DNA of 36,424 bases from Limimaricola cinnabarinus LL-001 (GTDB lineage Bacteria; Pseudomonadota; Alphaproteobacteria; Rhodobacterales; Rhodobacteraceae), in the NCBI RefSeq assembly GCF_000466965.1, contig NZ_BATB01000039.1, forward strand, positions 1 through 36,424, given 5' to 3'. Below, piece after piece: positions 29,522 to 36,424 of this stretch. The position numbers and the translations under genes were made by a program. The notes beneath the pieces are model-generated. The model saw only the letters and a list, made by a program, of their open reading frames with translations. It did no database searches and was not told the origin of the DNA. Numbering within the stretch: the first letter of the stretch is position 1; each line of letters opens with the position of its first letter.

Positions 29522-30513
29522 TTCTTCGGCGGCCCCGCCTTTGACGCGGCGGGGGCGGGTGTGGCCGCAGGGGTCTGGGACGATCCGGCCTTCGCGGCTT
29601 CGGCCTCCTTGGCCGCCGCCGGTTCCGGAGTCGCCGGAGCGGGCAGGTCGGCCATCACTGCCTGCGGCAGGCCCATCAGCATCCGGGTGATGGCGATCAA
29701 CTCGTCGCGCATGCGCCCGCGCGGCGTCACCCGGTCGAGCATCCCGTGATCAAGAAGGTATTCCGCGCGCTGGAACCCCTCGGGGAGCTTTTCGCGGATC
29801 GTCTGCTCGATCACGCGCGGCCCCGCGAAACAGATCAGCGCGTTCGGCTCGGCGATCTGCACGTCGCCCAGCATCGCGTAGGAGGCGGTGACGCCGCCGG
29901 TGGTCGGATGCGTCAGCACCACGATATAAGGCAGCCCCGCCTCGCGCAGCATCTCGACCGCGACGGTGGTGCGCGGCATCTGCATAAGGCTGAGAATTCC
30001 CTCCTGCATCCGCGCGCCACCGGCGGCGGAGAACAGCACCAGCGGGCATTTCAGCTTCACCGCCCGTTCGGCCGCCGCGATGATCGCGTTGCCGACATAC
30101 ATGCCCATGGAGCCCGCCATGAACGAGAAATCCTGACCGGCGGCGACGATCTTCGTGCGTCCGATCTCGCCCTCGGCCACCAGCATCGCCTCCTTTTCGG
30201 AGGTCTTGCGGCGGGCTTCCTTGATCCGGTCCACGTATTTCTTCTGGTCGCGGAAGTTGAGCGGATCGGTGATCGGCTCGGGCACCTTCACCTCCGCGAA
30301 CACGCCGCCGTCGAACAGCGCCTTGAACCGGTCGCGCGGGGTGATCGCCATGTGGTGATCGCAGTTGGTGCAGACGTTGAGATTGTCCGCCAGCTCGCGG
30401 TGGAACAGCATCGTCCCGCATTCGTCGCACTTGGTCCACAGGTTCTCGGGCACCTCGCGGCGCGAGAAGATCGAGTTGATCCGCGGACGGACGTAGTTGG
30501 AAATCCAGTTCAT
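29518..30513 (-). CDS. accD: Acetyl-CoA carboxylase carboxyltransferase beta subunit
   Basis: AccD with AccA transfers the carboxyl group from biotin to acetyl-CoA, the first committed step of fatty-acid synthesis. The 331-residue protein has the N-terminal zinc ribbon C29, C32, C48, C51 (CDECG and CTNC) and the carboxyltransferase core [36 protein letters not shown] and [10 protein letters not shown]. The last ~45 residues are an Ala/Pro/Lys-rich tail beyond the conserved domain. GGAG lies about ten bases before the ATG at 30513. A promoter is predicted at 30548-30576. It heads accD-folC-hypothetical and is divergent from ilvD. Confidence 0.96.
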   Translation of the reverse strand: MNWISNYVRPRINSIFSRREVPENLWTKCDECGTMLFHRELADNLNVCTNCDHHMAITPRDRFKALFDGGVFAEVKVPEPITDPLNFRDQKKYVDRIKEARRKTSEKEAMLVAEGEIGRTKIVAAGQDFSFMAGSMGMYVGNAIIAAAERAVKLKCPLVLFSAAGGARMQEGILSLMQMPRTTVAVEMLREAGLPYIVVLTHPTTGGVTASYAMLGDVQIAEPNALICFAGPRVIEQTIREKLPEGFQRAEYLLDHGMLDRVTPRGRMRDELIAITRMLMGLPQAVMADLPAPATPEPAAAKEAEAAKAGSSQTPAATPAPAASKAGPPKK

Positions 30514-30547
30514 CTTGCTGCTCCGGGCGCGCGTCGGGTCGATGGGG

Positions 30548-30576
30548 GAGATACGCCTCGTGCGCGGGGATTGCAA
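30548..30576 (-). promoter_or_regulatory. Predicted accD promoter
   Basis: On the minus strand TTGCAA (30571-30576) and TATCTC (30548-30553) are 17 bases apart, giving a leader of about 28 bases to the accD ATG at 30513. The boxes match consensus 4/6 and 3/6, so the call rests mainly on spacing and position. Confidence 0.4.
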
Positions 30577-30778
30577 TTCTGGCGGTGCTTCGGAGGCCTT
30601 GGGTGAGGCCGAGGCCGGGAGCATGGCCCGTGGCCGCGCGGGTGGGACATGGCGCGAGGAACCTTGGGTATTGCGCGAAATGTCCCGAAGCGCGGCCCGA
30701 AGGGGGCGATCCTTGCGCGGATGAGGGCGGCGGGGTCGAAATCCGTGCGATTGACCAATTCGGGGGCACCATCGCGCC

Positions 30779-30807
30779 TTGCCGCCGCGGCGGCCCCTGT
30801 CTATCCC
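30779..30807 (+). promoter_or_regulatory. Predicted ilvD promoter with a palindromic spacer
   Basis: TTGCCG (30779-30784) and TATCCC (30802-30807) are 17 bases apart, 33 bases before the ilvD ATG. The perfect 14-bp palindrome GCCGCCGCGGCGGC (30781-30794) overlaps the -35 box and spacer and could be an operator, though GC-rich palindromes also arise by chance. Confidence 0.35.
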
Positions 30808-30839
30808 TGACCGCAGCCAATTCCGGGAAGGACAGCCCC

Positions 30840-32573
30840 ATGCAGAACGCCCGTTTCGACAAGACGAAACTGCCCAGCCGCCATGTCACCGAAGGGCCCG
30901 AGCGCGCGCCGCACCGGAGCTACTTCTATGCTATGGGCATTTCCGAGGAAGAGATCCACCAGCCCTGGGTTGGTGTCGCCACCTGCTGGAACGAGGCGGC
31001 GCCCTGCAACATCGCGCTGAACCGTCAGGCGCAGTCGGTGAAGATGGGCGTGAAGAAAGGCGGCGGCACGCCGCGCGAGTTCACCACCATCACCGTGACC
31101 GACGGCATCGCCATGGGCCACGAGGGCATGCGTTCCTCGCTCGCCTCGCGCGACGCCATCGCCGATACGGTCGAGCTGACCATGCGGGGCCATTGCTACG
31201 ACGCCATCGTCGGCCTCGCGGGCTGCGACAAATCGCTGCCGGGGATGATGATGGCGATGGTGCGGCTCAATGTGCCGTCGGTATTCATCTATGGCGGCTC
31301 GATTCTGCCGGGCAAGCTCAATGGCCGCGATGTCGTGGTTCAGGACGTGTTCGAGGCCGTGGGCCAGCACGCCGCCGGAAACATGACCGATGCCGAACTC
31401 GACATCCTCGAGCGCGTGGCCTGCCCCTCGGCGGGAGCTTGCGGCGGCCAGTACACCGCCAACACCATGGCCTGCGTCTCCGAAGCGATCGGTCTGGCGC
31501 TGCTGAACTCCTCGGGCGCGCCCGCCCCTTACGAGAGCCGCGACCAATATGGCGACTTCTCCGGTCAGGCGGTGATGAACCTGATCGAGAAGAACATCCG
31601 CGCCCGCGACATCGTCACGCGCCAGAGCCTCGAGAACGCGGCGCGGGTCGTCGCCTGCACCGGCGGCTCGACCAATGCGGGTCTGCATCTTCCGGCCATC
31701 GCACATGAGGCGGGGATCGATTTCGACCTGCTCGACGTCTGCAACATCTTCCTCGACACGCCCTATTTCGTGAACCTGCGTCCGGGCGGTGAATATGTCG
31801 CCAAGGACCTGCACGAGGCGGGCGGCGTGCCGGTGGTGATGAAGGAGCTGCGCAAGGCCAAGCTGCTGCACGAGGATTGCATCACCGCGTCGGGCAAGTC
31901 GCTCGGCGAGGAGCTGGACCTGATCGAGCGTGAGGCCGATGGCCGCGTGATCCACACCGTCGCCAGCCCGATCACCAAGACCGGCGGCGTCGTCGGTCTC
32001 AAGGGCAACCTCGCGCCCGACGGTGCGATCGTGAAGGTCGCGGGCATGAAGACCGAGGAGCAGGTCTTCACCGGTCCCGCCCGCGTCTTCGAATGCGAGG
32101 AAGAGGCCTTCGAGGCGGTGCGCCGCCGCGACTACGCCGAGGGCGACGTGATCGTCATCCGCAACGAGGGTCCAGCAGGCGGCCCCGGCATGCGCGAGAT
32201 GCTCTCGACCACCGCCGCGCTTTCGGGGCAGGGCATGGGCAAGAAGGTCGCGCTGATCACCGACGGGCGCTTCTCGGGGGCCACGCGCGGCTTCTGCGTC
32301 GGCCATGTCGGCCCCGAGGCCGCGCATGGGGGGCCGATCGCGCTGCTCAAGAATGGCGACATGATCACCCTCGACGCGATCAAGGGCGAGATCTCGGTCG
32401 ATCTCTCGGATGCCGAACTGGCCGAGCGCAAGGGCGCATGGAAAGGGGCGCGGACCAACGACTACACCGCCGGAGCCTTGTGGAAATATGCCCAGCTCGT
32501 CGGCTCGGCCCGCAAGGGCGCGGTGACGCATCCCGGCGCTGCCGGCGAGAGCCACGTCTACATGGACCAGTGA
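30840..32573 (+). CDS. ilvD: Dihydroxy-acid dehydratase
   Basis: IlvD dehydrates dihydroxy acids to the keto acids that become valine and isoleucine. The 577-residue protein has the iron-sulphur cysteines C56 (EAAPCNIAL), C129 ([11 protein letters not shown]) and C201 ([16 protein letters not shown]), plus signatures [17 protein letters not shown] and [19 protein letters not shown]. Length and motif spacing match the shorter, [2Fe-2S]-type dehydratases. GGGAAGG lies about ten bases before the ATG at 30840. Its TGA overlaps a GTG that probably starts the DUF6478 gene. Divergent from accD. Confidence 0.97.
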   Translation: MQNARFDKTKLPSRHVTEGPERAPHRSYFYAMGISEEEIHQPWVGVATCWNEAAPCNIALNRQAQSVKMGVKKGGGTPREFTTITVTDGIAMGHEGMRSSLASRDAIADTVELTMRGHCYDAIVGLAGCDKSLPGMMMAMVRLNVPSVFIYGGSILPGKLNGRDVVVQDVFEAVGQHAAGNMTDAELDILERVACPSAGACGGQYTANTMACVSEAIGLALLNSSGAPAPYESRDQYGDFSGQAVMNLIEKNIRARDIVTRQSLENAARVVACTGGSTNAGLHLPAIAHEAGIDFDLLDVCNIFLDTPYFVNLRPGGEYVAKDLHEAGGVPVVMKELRKAKLLHEDCITASGKSLGEELDLIEREADGRVIHTVASPITKTGGVVGLKGNLAPDGAIVKVAGMKTEEQVFTGPARVFECEEEAFEAVRRRDYAEGDVIVIRNEGPAGGPGMREMLSTTAALSGQGMGKKVALITDGRFSGATRGFCVGHVGPEAAHGGPIALLKNGDMITLDAIKGEISVDLSDAELAERKGAWKGARTNDYTAGALWKYAQLVGSARKGAVTHPGAAGESHVYMDQ

Positions 32574-33205
32574 GACGCGTCGGCTTCTTGGGGGCGCGGC
32601 TCGGCCTGACACGCCTGCGCCGGTCCGCGCCCCAAGAGGCCGGTCGGACGGCCATGCCGTTGCGTATTCCGGGGGCCGACTGGGCTTGGCGCCCCGGCCC
32701 CTGGGCCGGGGCCGTGCCGGGGAGCGGATCCCGTCCCGTCGAAAGCGGGGCCGATCTTGGCGATGGGGTGCGGCTGTTTCACGACGCGGCATCCGGCGTG
32801 ACGATCGAGCGGCCCGGGGCCGGGCCGGAGGGGCTATGGCCGCTGCATCTGTGCACCGAGAGCTTCGATGGTGGTTTCGTCAGCCTCGCCATCGCGCTGC
32901 CCGGCCCGGTGCTGGCGGGGCTGCGGCGCAGGCATCTTCTCGGGATCGAGGTCGATCTCGGCGATGCAGGCCCTCCACGCGGCTTTGCCCGGCTCAATCT
33001 GCGCCAAGGTCCCAACAGCGAGGCATTGCTGCGCGGCCTGCCTCGGACCGATCCCACAGGAACCGAATTCGACCTGTGGTCCATCAAGACCGATCCGGAG
33101 CGGATCGAATCGGGGTGGATCGACCTGATCTTCGAAGCACCGCTGCCCGCACGGATCGAGATCATCGACGTCGTGATCGCGCGCAGACCCCGTGCCGCGT
33201 TCTGA
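32570..33205 (+). CDS. DUF6478-like protein of unknown function
   Basis: A protein of about 211 residues from the GTG at 32570 (overlapping the ilvD stop as GTGA) or 183 from the ATG at 32654 ([17 protein letters not shown]). The body matches my memory of Rhodobacteraceae DUF6478 proteins: [67 protein letters not shown] and [12 protein letters not shown]. The usual long helical N-terminus is reduced to a short Arg-rich stretch, so this may be a shortened member. No signal peptide is evident. Its tight link to ilvD suggests cotranscription, not necessarily shared function. Confidence 0.72.
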   Translation: MRRVGFLGARLGLTRLRRSAPQEAGRTAMPLRIPGADWAWRPGPWAGAVPGSGSRPVESGADLGDGVRLFHDAASGVTIERPGAGPEGLWPLHLCTESFDGGFVSLAIALPGPVLAGLRRRHLLGIEVDLGDAGPPRGFARLNLRQGPNSEALLRGLPRTDPTGTEFDLWSIKTDPERIESGWIDLIFEAPLPARIEIIDVVIARRPRAAF

Positions 33206-33306
33206 AGCCAGGTGACCTCGCGCCGCGCGCGGCGCATGGCTGACGTCGCGTCGAGGATGACGTGCGCGTCAATCATGGTCACTCTCGCGCCACGAGGGAG
33301 GCCCAG

Positions 33307-35321
33307 ATGACTGAATATCCGAAACTGCTGTCACCGATCACGCTTGGAGGGCTGACCTTGCCCAACCGGGTGCTCATGGGCTCGATGCACACCGGGCTCG
33401 AAGAAACCGGCGATTGGGACCGCGTATCCGCCTTCTACGCCGCGCGCGCCCGCGGCGGCGTCGGGCTGATGGTCACGGGCGGCATGGCGCCGAACCTCGA
33501 AGGCGGCGTCTATCCCGGCGCGGCGGGGCTGTTCACCGAAGCCGACATCGCCAACCACGCGCGGGTCACGCAGGCCGTCCATGCCGAGGGCGGGCGCATC
33601 GCCATGCAAATCCTGCATGCCGGGCGTATGCCTACTCCAAGCATTGCGTCGCCCCCTCGGCGCTCCGGGCGCCGATCAGCGCGTTCACCCCGACCGCCCT
33701 AGATGAGGAGGGCATCGAAAAGCAGATCTCCGACATCGCGACCGCCGCCGTCCGCGCGGCGCAGGCGGGCTATGACGGGGTCGAGGTGATGGGCTCGGAG
33801 GGCTATTTCCTCAACCAGTTCCTCGCACCCCGCACCAATTGCCGCGAGGATCGTTGGGGTGGGTCGCTCGAAAACCGGATGCGGCTGCCGGTCGAAGTGG
33901 TGGCCCGCGTGCGCGCGGCGTTGGGCCCCGAAAAGCTGCTGATCTACCGCATCTCGCTTCTGGATCTGGTGACCGAGGGGCAGGAGTGGTCCGAGATCGT
34001 GGCGCTGGCCCATGCCGTGACCGAGGCCGGGGCCGACGTGCTTAACACAGGAATCGGCTGGCACGAGGCGCGGGTGCCAACCATCGTGACGAGCGTGCCG
34101 CGCGCCGCCTTCGCGCATCTGACGGCCAAGCTGCGCCCCGAGGTCTCGGTCCCGGTGATCGCCTCGAACCGGATCAACACGCCGCAGGTGGCCGAGACGA
34201 TCCTCGCTCAAGGTCAGGCCGACATGGTCTCGATGGCGCGGCCCTTCCTCGCCGATCCCAATTTCGTCGCCACGGCGGCGCGGGGCGAGGCCGCGCGCAT
34301 CGCACCCTGCATCGCCTGCAACCAGGCCTGTCTCGATCACACCTTCTCGGGCAAGCTGTCGTCCTGCCTCGTCAACCCCCGCGCCTGCCACGAGACCGAA
34401 CTGGTGCTCGCGCCTGCCTCCGCGCCGCGCCGCATCGCGGTTGTGGGGGCGGGGCCCGCCGGGCTCTCTTCGGCGCTGGCCCTCGCGGAGCGTGGTCATG
34501 CCGTGACGCTGTTCGACAAGGCGGACCGTATCGGAGGGCAGCTGCACTACGCCGCCGCGATCCCCGGCAAGGAGGAGTTTCGCGGGTTGATCGACTGGTT
34601 CGAGGCCGAGATCGGGGCCCGCACGGTCGATCTGCGTCTCGGCCATGCGCCCGAACCGGATGAGCTGACCGGGTTCGACGAGGTGATTGTCGCCACCGGG
34701 GTGCGGCCGCGCGATCCCGGCATTCCGGGGCAGGAGGGCCCTAACGTGATCTCCTATGCCGACCTGCTCTCGGGCCGGGCGCAGGCGGGGCCGCGCGTCG
34801 CCGTAGTCGGCGCGGGTGGCATCGGCTTCGATGTGGCCGAGTATCTGGTGACCGGGCACAGCACCACCATCGACCCGCCCGCATGGCGGACCGAATGGGG
34901 CGTGAGCGATCCGTCCGTGGCACGTGGCGGTCTCGCGCCCGAGGGGCCCCGTCCCGACCCTGCGATCCGCCGCGTCACGTTGTTGCAGCGCAAGGCCGAG
35001 AAGCTGGGCAAACGACTTGGCAAGACCACCGGCTGGGTGCACCGCGCAGGGCTTCAGATGCGCGCCGTGGAGATGCTCGGCGGGGTGAGCTACGAGCGCA
35101 TCGACGCGCAGGGGCTGCATGTCACGACGCCGGACGGGCCGCGGCTGATCGAGGCCGACACCATCGTGCTCTGCGCGGGGCAGGAGAGCGAGCGCGGCCT
35201 TGCCGATGCGCTGCTGTCTCGCGGCGTCGCGGCGCATGTGATCGGCGGCGCGGAGGTGGCGGCGGAGCTGGACGCCAAGCGGGCCATCGACCGGGGCACG
35301 CGGCTCGCCGCCACGCTCTAG
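33307..35321 (+). CDS. fadH: 2,4-dienoyl-CoA reductase / NADH:flavin oxidoreductase (frameshifted by one missing base)
   Basis: FadH reduces 2,4-dienoyl-CoA during breakdown of polyunsaturated fatty acids, using FMN, FAD, a 4Fe-4S cluster and NADPH. The start MTEYPKLLSPITLGGLTLPN with RVLMGSMHTGLEE is close to E. coli FadH. The cluster cysteines are C335, C338, C342 and C354 (CIACNQACLDH...SSC), one off the E. coli numbering. The FAD site VVGAGPAGLSSALALAERGH and the NAD(P)-site VAVVGAGGIGFDVAEYL follow. At about 33626 one missing base splits the barrel; restoring it gives ILHAGRYAYSKHCVAPSA and 671 residues. GGGAGG precedes the ATG. A LysR gene follows after 120 bases. Confidence 0.93.
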
Positions 35322-35441
35322 CTGTTTCCGCCTGCGCATCGGTCCGGGGGTAAACCGCTTTATTGTCAGGGCTTCGACCCAATCATGCCCGAATCCATGG
35401 TCACAAGGAGCCGACCGAAACGACAAGCGTGGAGAGCGGCC

Positions 35442-36346
35442 ATGGACAGGCTGACCGAGATGGAGGCCTTTGCCACGGTGGTGGATCAGGGCGGGTTCAC
35501 CGATGCGGCGCGCAAGATGGGCATCTCCAAATCCGCCGTCTCCAAGCATGTCTCCTCGCTTGAGGCGCGGCTGGGCGCACGGTTATTGAACCGCACCACG
35601 CGGCGGGTCTCGCCGACCGAGATCGGGCTGGCCTATTACGACCGGGCGCGGCGTGTCCTGAATGACGCGGGCGAGGCCGACGCGCTCGTCACCTCGATGC
35701 AATCGGCCCCCTCGGGCCTGCTCAGGATCTCGGTCGCCACGGATTTCGGCGTGAATCATCTTAGCCCGGTGCTCGGTGATTTTTTGCAGGAATTTCCGGA
35801 CATCACCGTCAACATGGTGCTCAACAACCGCTTCGTGGAGCTGATCTCCGAAGGCTTCGACATGGCGGTGCGCATCGGTGAGTTGGAGGACAGCACGCTA
35901 CGTGCGCGCAAGCTCACCGAAACCTCCAAGAAGATGATCGCCTCGCCTGCCTATTTCGAACGCTATGGCCGACCCACGCGGATCGACGATCTCAACGAAC
36001 ACAAGCTGCTGCATTACTCCAACGCTTCGAACGGCGCGGTGTGGAAGCTCACGGCGCGTCGGGCGAGAAGCGGCAGGTGCGCACTGCCGGTTGGCTCACC
36101 GTCAATGACGGGCAATCGCTGCTCAACGCCTGCATCGGCGGCCTCGGCATCGCCTACCTGCCGTCTTTCCTCTATGCCGACGCGCTCGAAAAGGGGCTGG
36201 TGGAGGAGGCGATCCCGAACCTGCCCGCCGAGACGCAAGGAATCTACGCGGTCTATCCGCCGGGGCGTTTCACCCAGCCCAAGGTCCGCGCCTTCATCGA
36301 TTTTCTGGTCGAGGCCTTCGCCGAGAAAGGCCCCGACACCTGGTGA
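35442..36346 (+). CDS. LysR-family transcriptional regulator (frameshifted by one missing base)
   Basis: LysR regulators bind DNA through an N-terminal winged helix-turn-helix and sense a small molecule through a periplasmic-binding-like domain. Here the HTH lies in residues 1-60 (MEAFATVVDQGGFTDAARKM, SKSAVSKHVSSLEARLGARL). The effector domain follows (GLLRISVATDFGVNHLSPVL). At 36053-36054 GG should be GGG, restoring VWKLTGASGEKRQVRTAGWL and ending at 36346 with 301 residues, normal for the CrgA/DhcR-like branch (SPTEIGLAYYDRARRVL). GGAG lies eight bases before the ATG at 35442. It may control fadH, but it is cotranscribed-direction rather than divergent, so this is only a suggestion. Confidence 0.9.
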
Positions 36347-36382
36347 TCCCCAGAGGCGGTTTCTGCATCCCGCTTCCAACTT

Positions 36383-36410
36383 GGCGGCCCCGATCGGGGC
36401 CGCCTTTTTT
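36383..36410 (+). terminator. Strong Rho-independent terminator after the LysR gene
   Basis: GGCGGCCCC (36383-36391) and GGGGCCGCC (36396-36404) form a perfect 9-bp stem around GATC, followed by six T (36405-36410), 37 bases after the lysR stop. Confidence 0.92.
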
Positions 36411-36424
36411 CATCCGTGACCAAT

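Larger units (their letters stand above)
30514..30839. other. Divergent gap between accD and ilvD
   Basis: This 326-base region has no convincing gene; the open frames through it are Arg/Gly-rich and look like GC-rich noise. It holds predicted promoters for accD (leftward) and ilvD (rightward). The middle section (about 30580-30770) shows nothing I can assign. Confidence 0.6.

Noticed and set aside
30497..30724. Possible 75-residue gene in the accD-ilvD gap
   Set aside because: Overlaps the accD start and promoter, Arg/Gly-rich, no ribosome site.
30801..32792. Open frame of about 660 codons on the minus strand opposite ilvD
   Set aside because: Antisense to a perfectly conserved ilvD; low-complexity composition and no recognisable domain.
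33699..35549. Open frame of about 616 codons on the minus strand opposite fadH
   Set aside because: Shadow of fadH with no motifs and extending across the lysR start.

Overview
The window is ordinary chromosomal DNA from a high-GC alphaproteobacterium, most likely a Rhodobacteraceae (Roseobacter-group) species. Three things point there: a CcrM-type GANTC methylase, the run pmbA / inositol-phosphatase-like gene / DUF4170 / KDO transferase / lpxK, and families common in that group (DUF2125, DUF6478, an acidic Porin_4-like porin). Coding density is very high. I see no tRNA, rRNA, insertion sequence, prophage or CRISPR array.

Layout. 1-2.6 kb: 3' end of an Ala/Glu/Arg-rich coiled-coil protein, a terminator, rnhB and ccrM (+). 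The ccrM promoter carries GANTC sites and a DnaA box. 2.6-4.8 kb: mutY then alkB (-), converging on ccrM. 4.86-6.3 kb: a DciA/DUF721 gene and an exported DsbA-like protein with a long acidic linker (+). 6.3-12.5 kb: a leftward lipid A / KDO cluster (lpxK, waaA-like, DUF4170, phosphatase, pmbA) and DUF2125. 12.6-18.2 kb: an SDR, an HNH protein (-), a flavoprotein, and a yjbH-yjbF-small exported protein group related to the yjbEFGH/gfc exopolysaccharide loci. 18.3-22.3 kb: leuS-lptE-holA (-). 22.5-26.3 kb: a porin (-), a YggS/PLPBP gene (+), an MFS transporter and a GNAT acetyltransferase (-). 26.4-30.5 kb: zapE (+), then accD-folC-exported hypothetical (-). 30.8-36.4 kb: ilvD-DUF6478, fadH and a LysR regulator ending in a strong terminator (+).

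How genes work together. lpxK, the KDO transferase and lptE all serve lipopolysaccharide assembly. accD and fadH sit on opposite sides of fatty-acid metabolism, and alkB could feed alkanes into it. Several operons are translationally coupled through 4-bp stop/start overlaps: waaA-lpxK, lptE-holA, accD-folC, folC-hypothetical, yjbH-yjbF and ilvD-DUF6478.

Quality warning. Eight genes (the first partial gene, alkB, lpxK, yjbH, leuS, the MFS gene, fadH and lysR) are broken by 11 frame changes. Each is repaired by adding a single base, mostly in short G or C runs, and repair restores normal family lengths (FadH 671 aa, LeuS 852 aa, LpxK 333 aa). I read these as consensus deletions in the sequence rather than gene decay, and give each gene its full span. 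I found no convincing novel defence or mobile system. The most interesting non-coding signal is the ccrM promoter.
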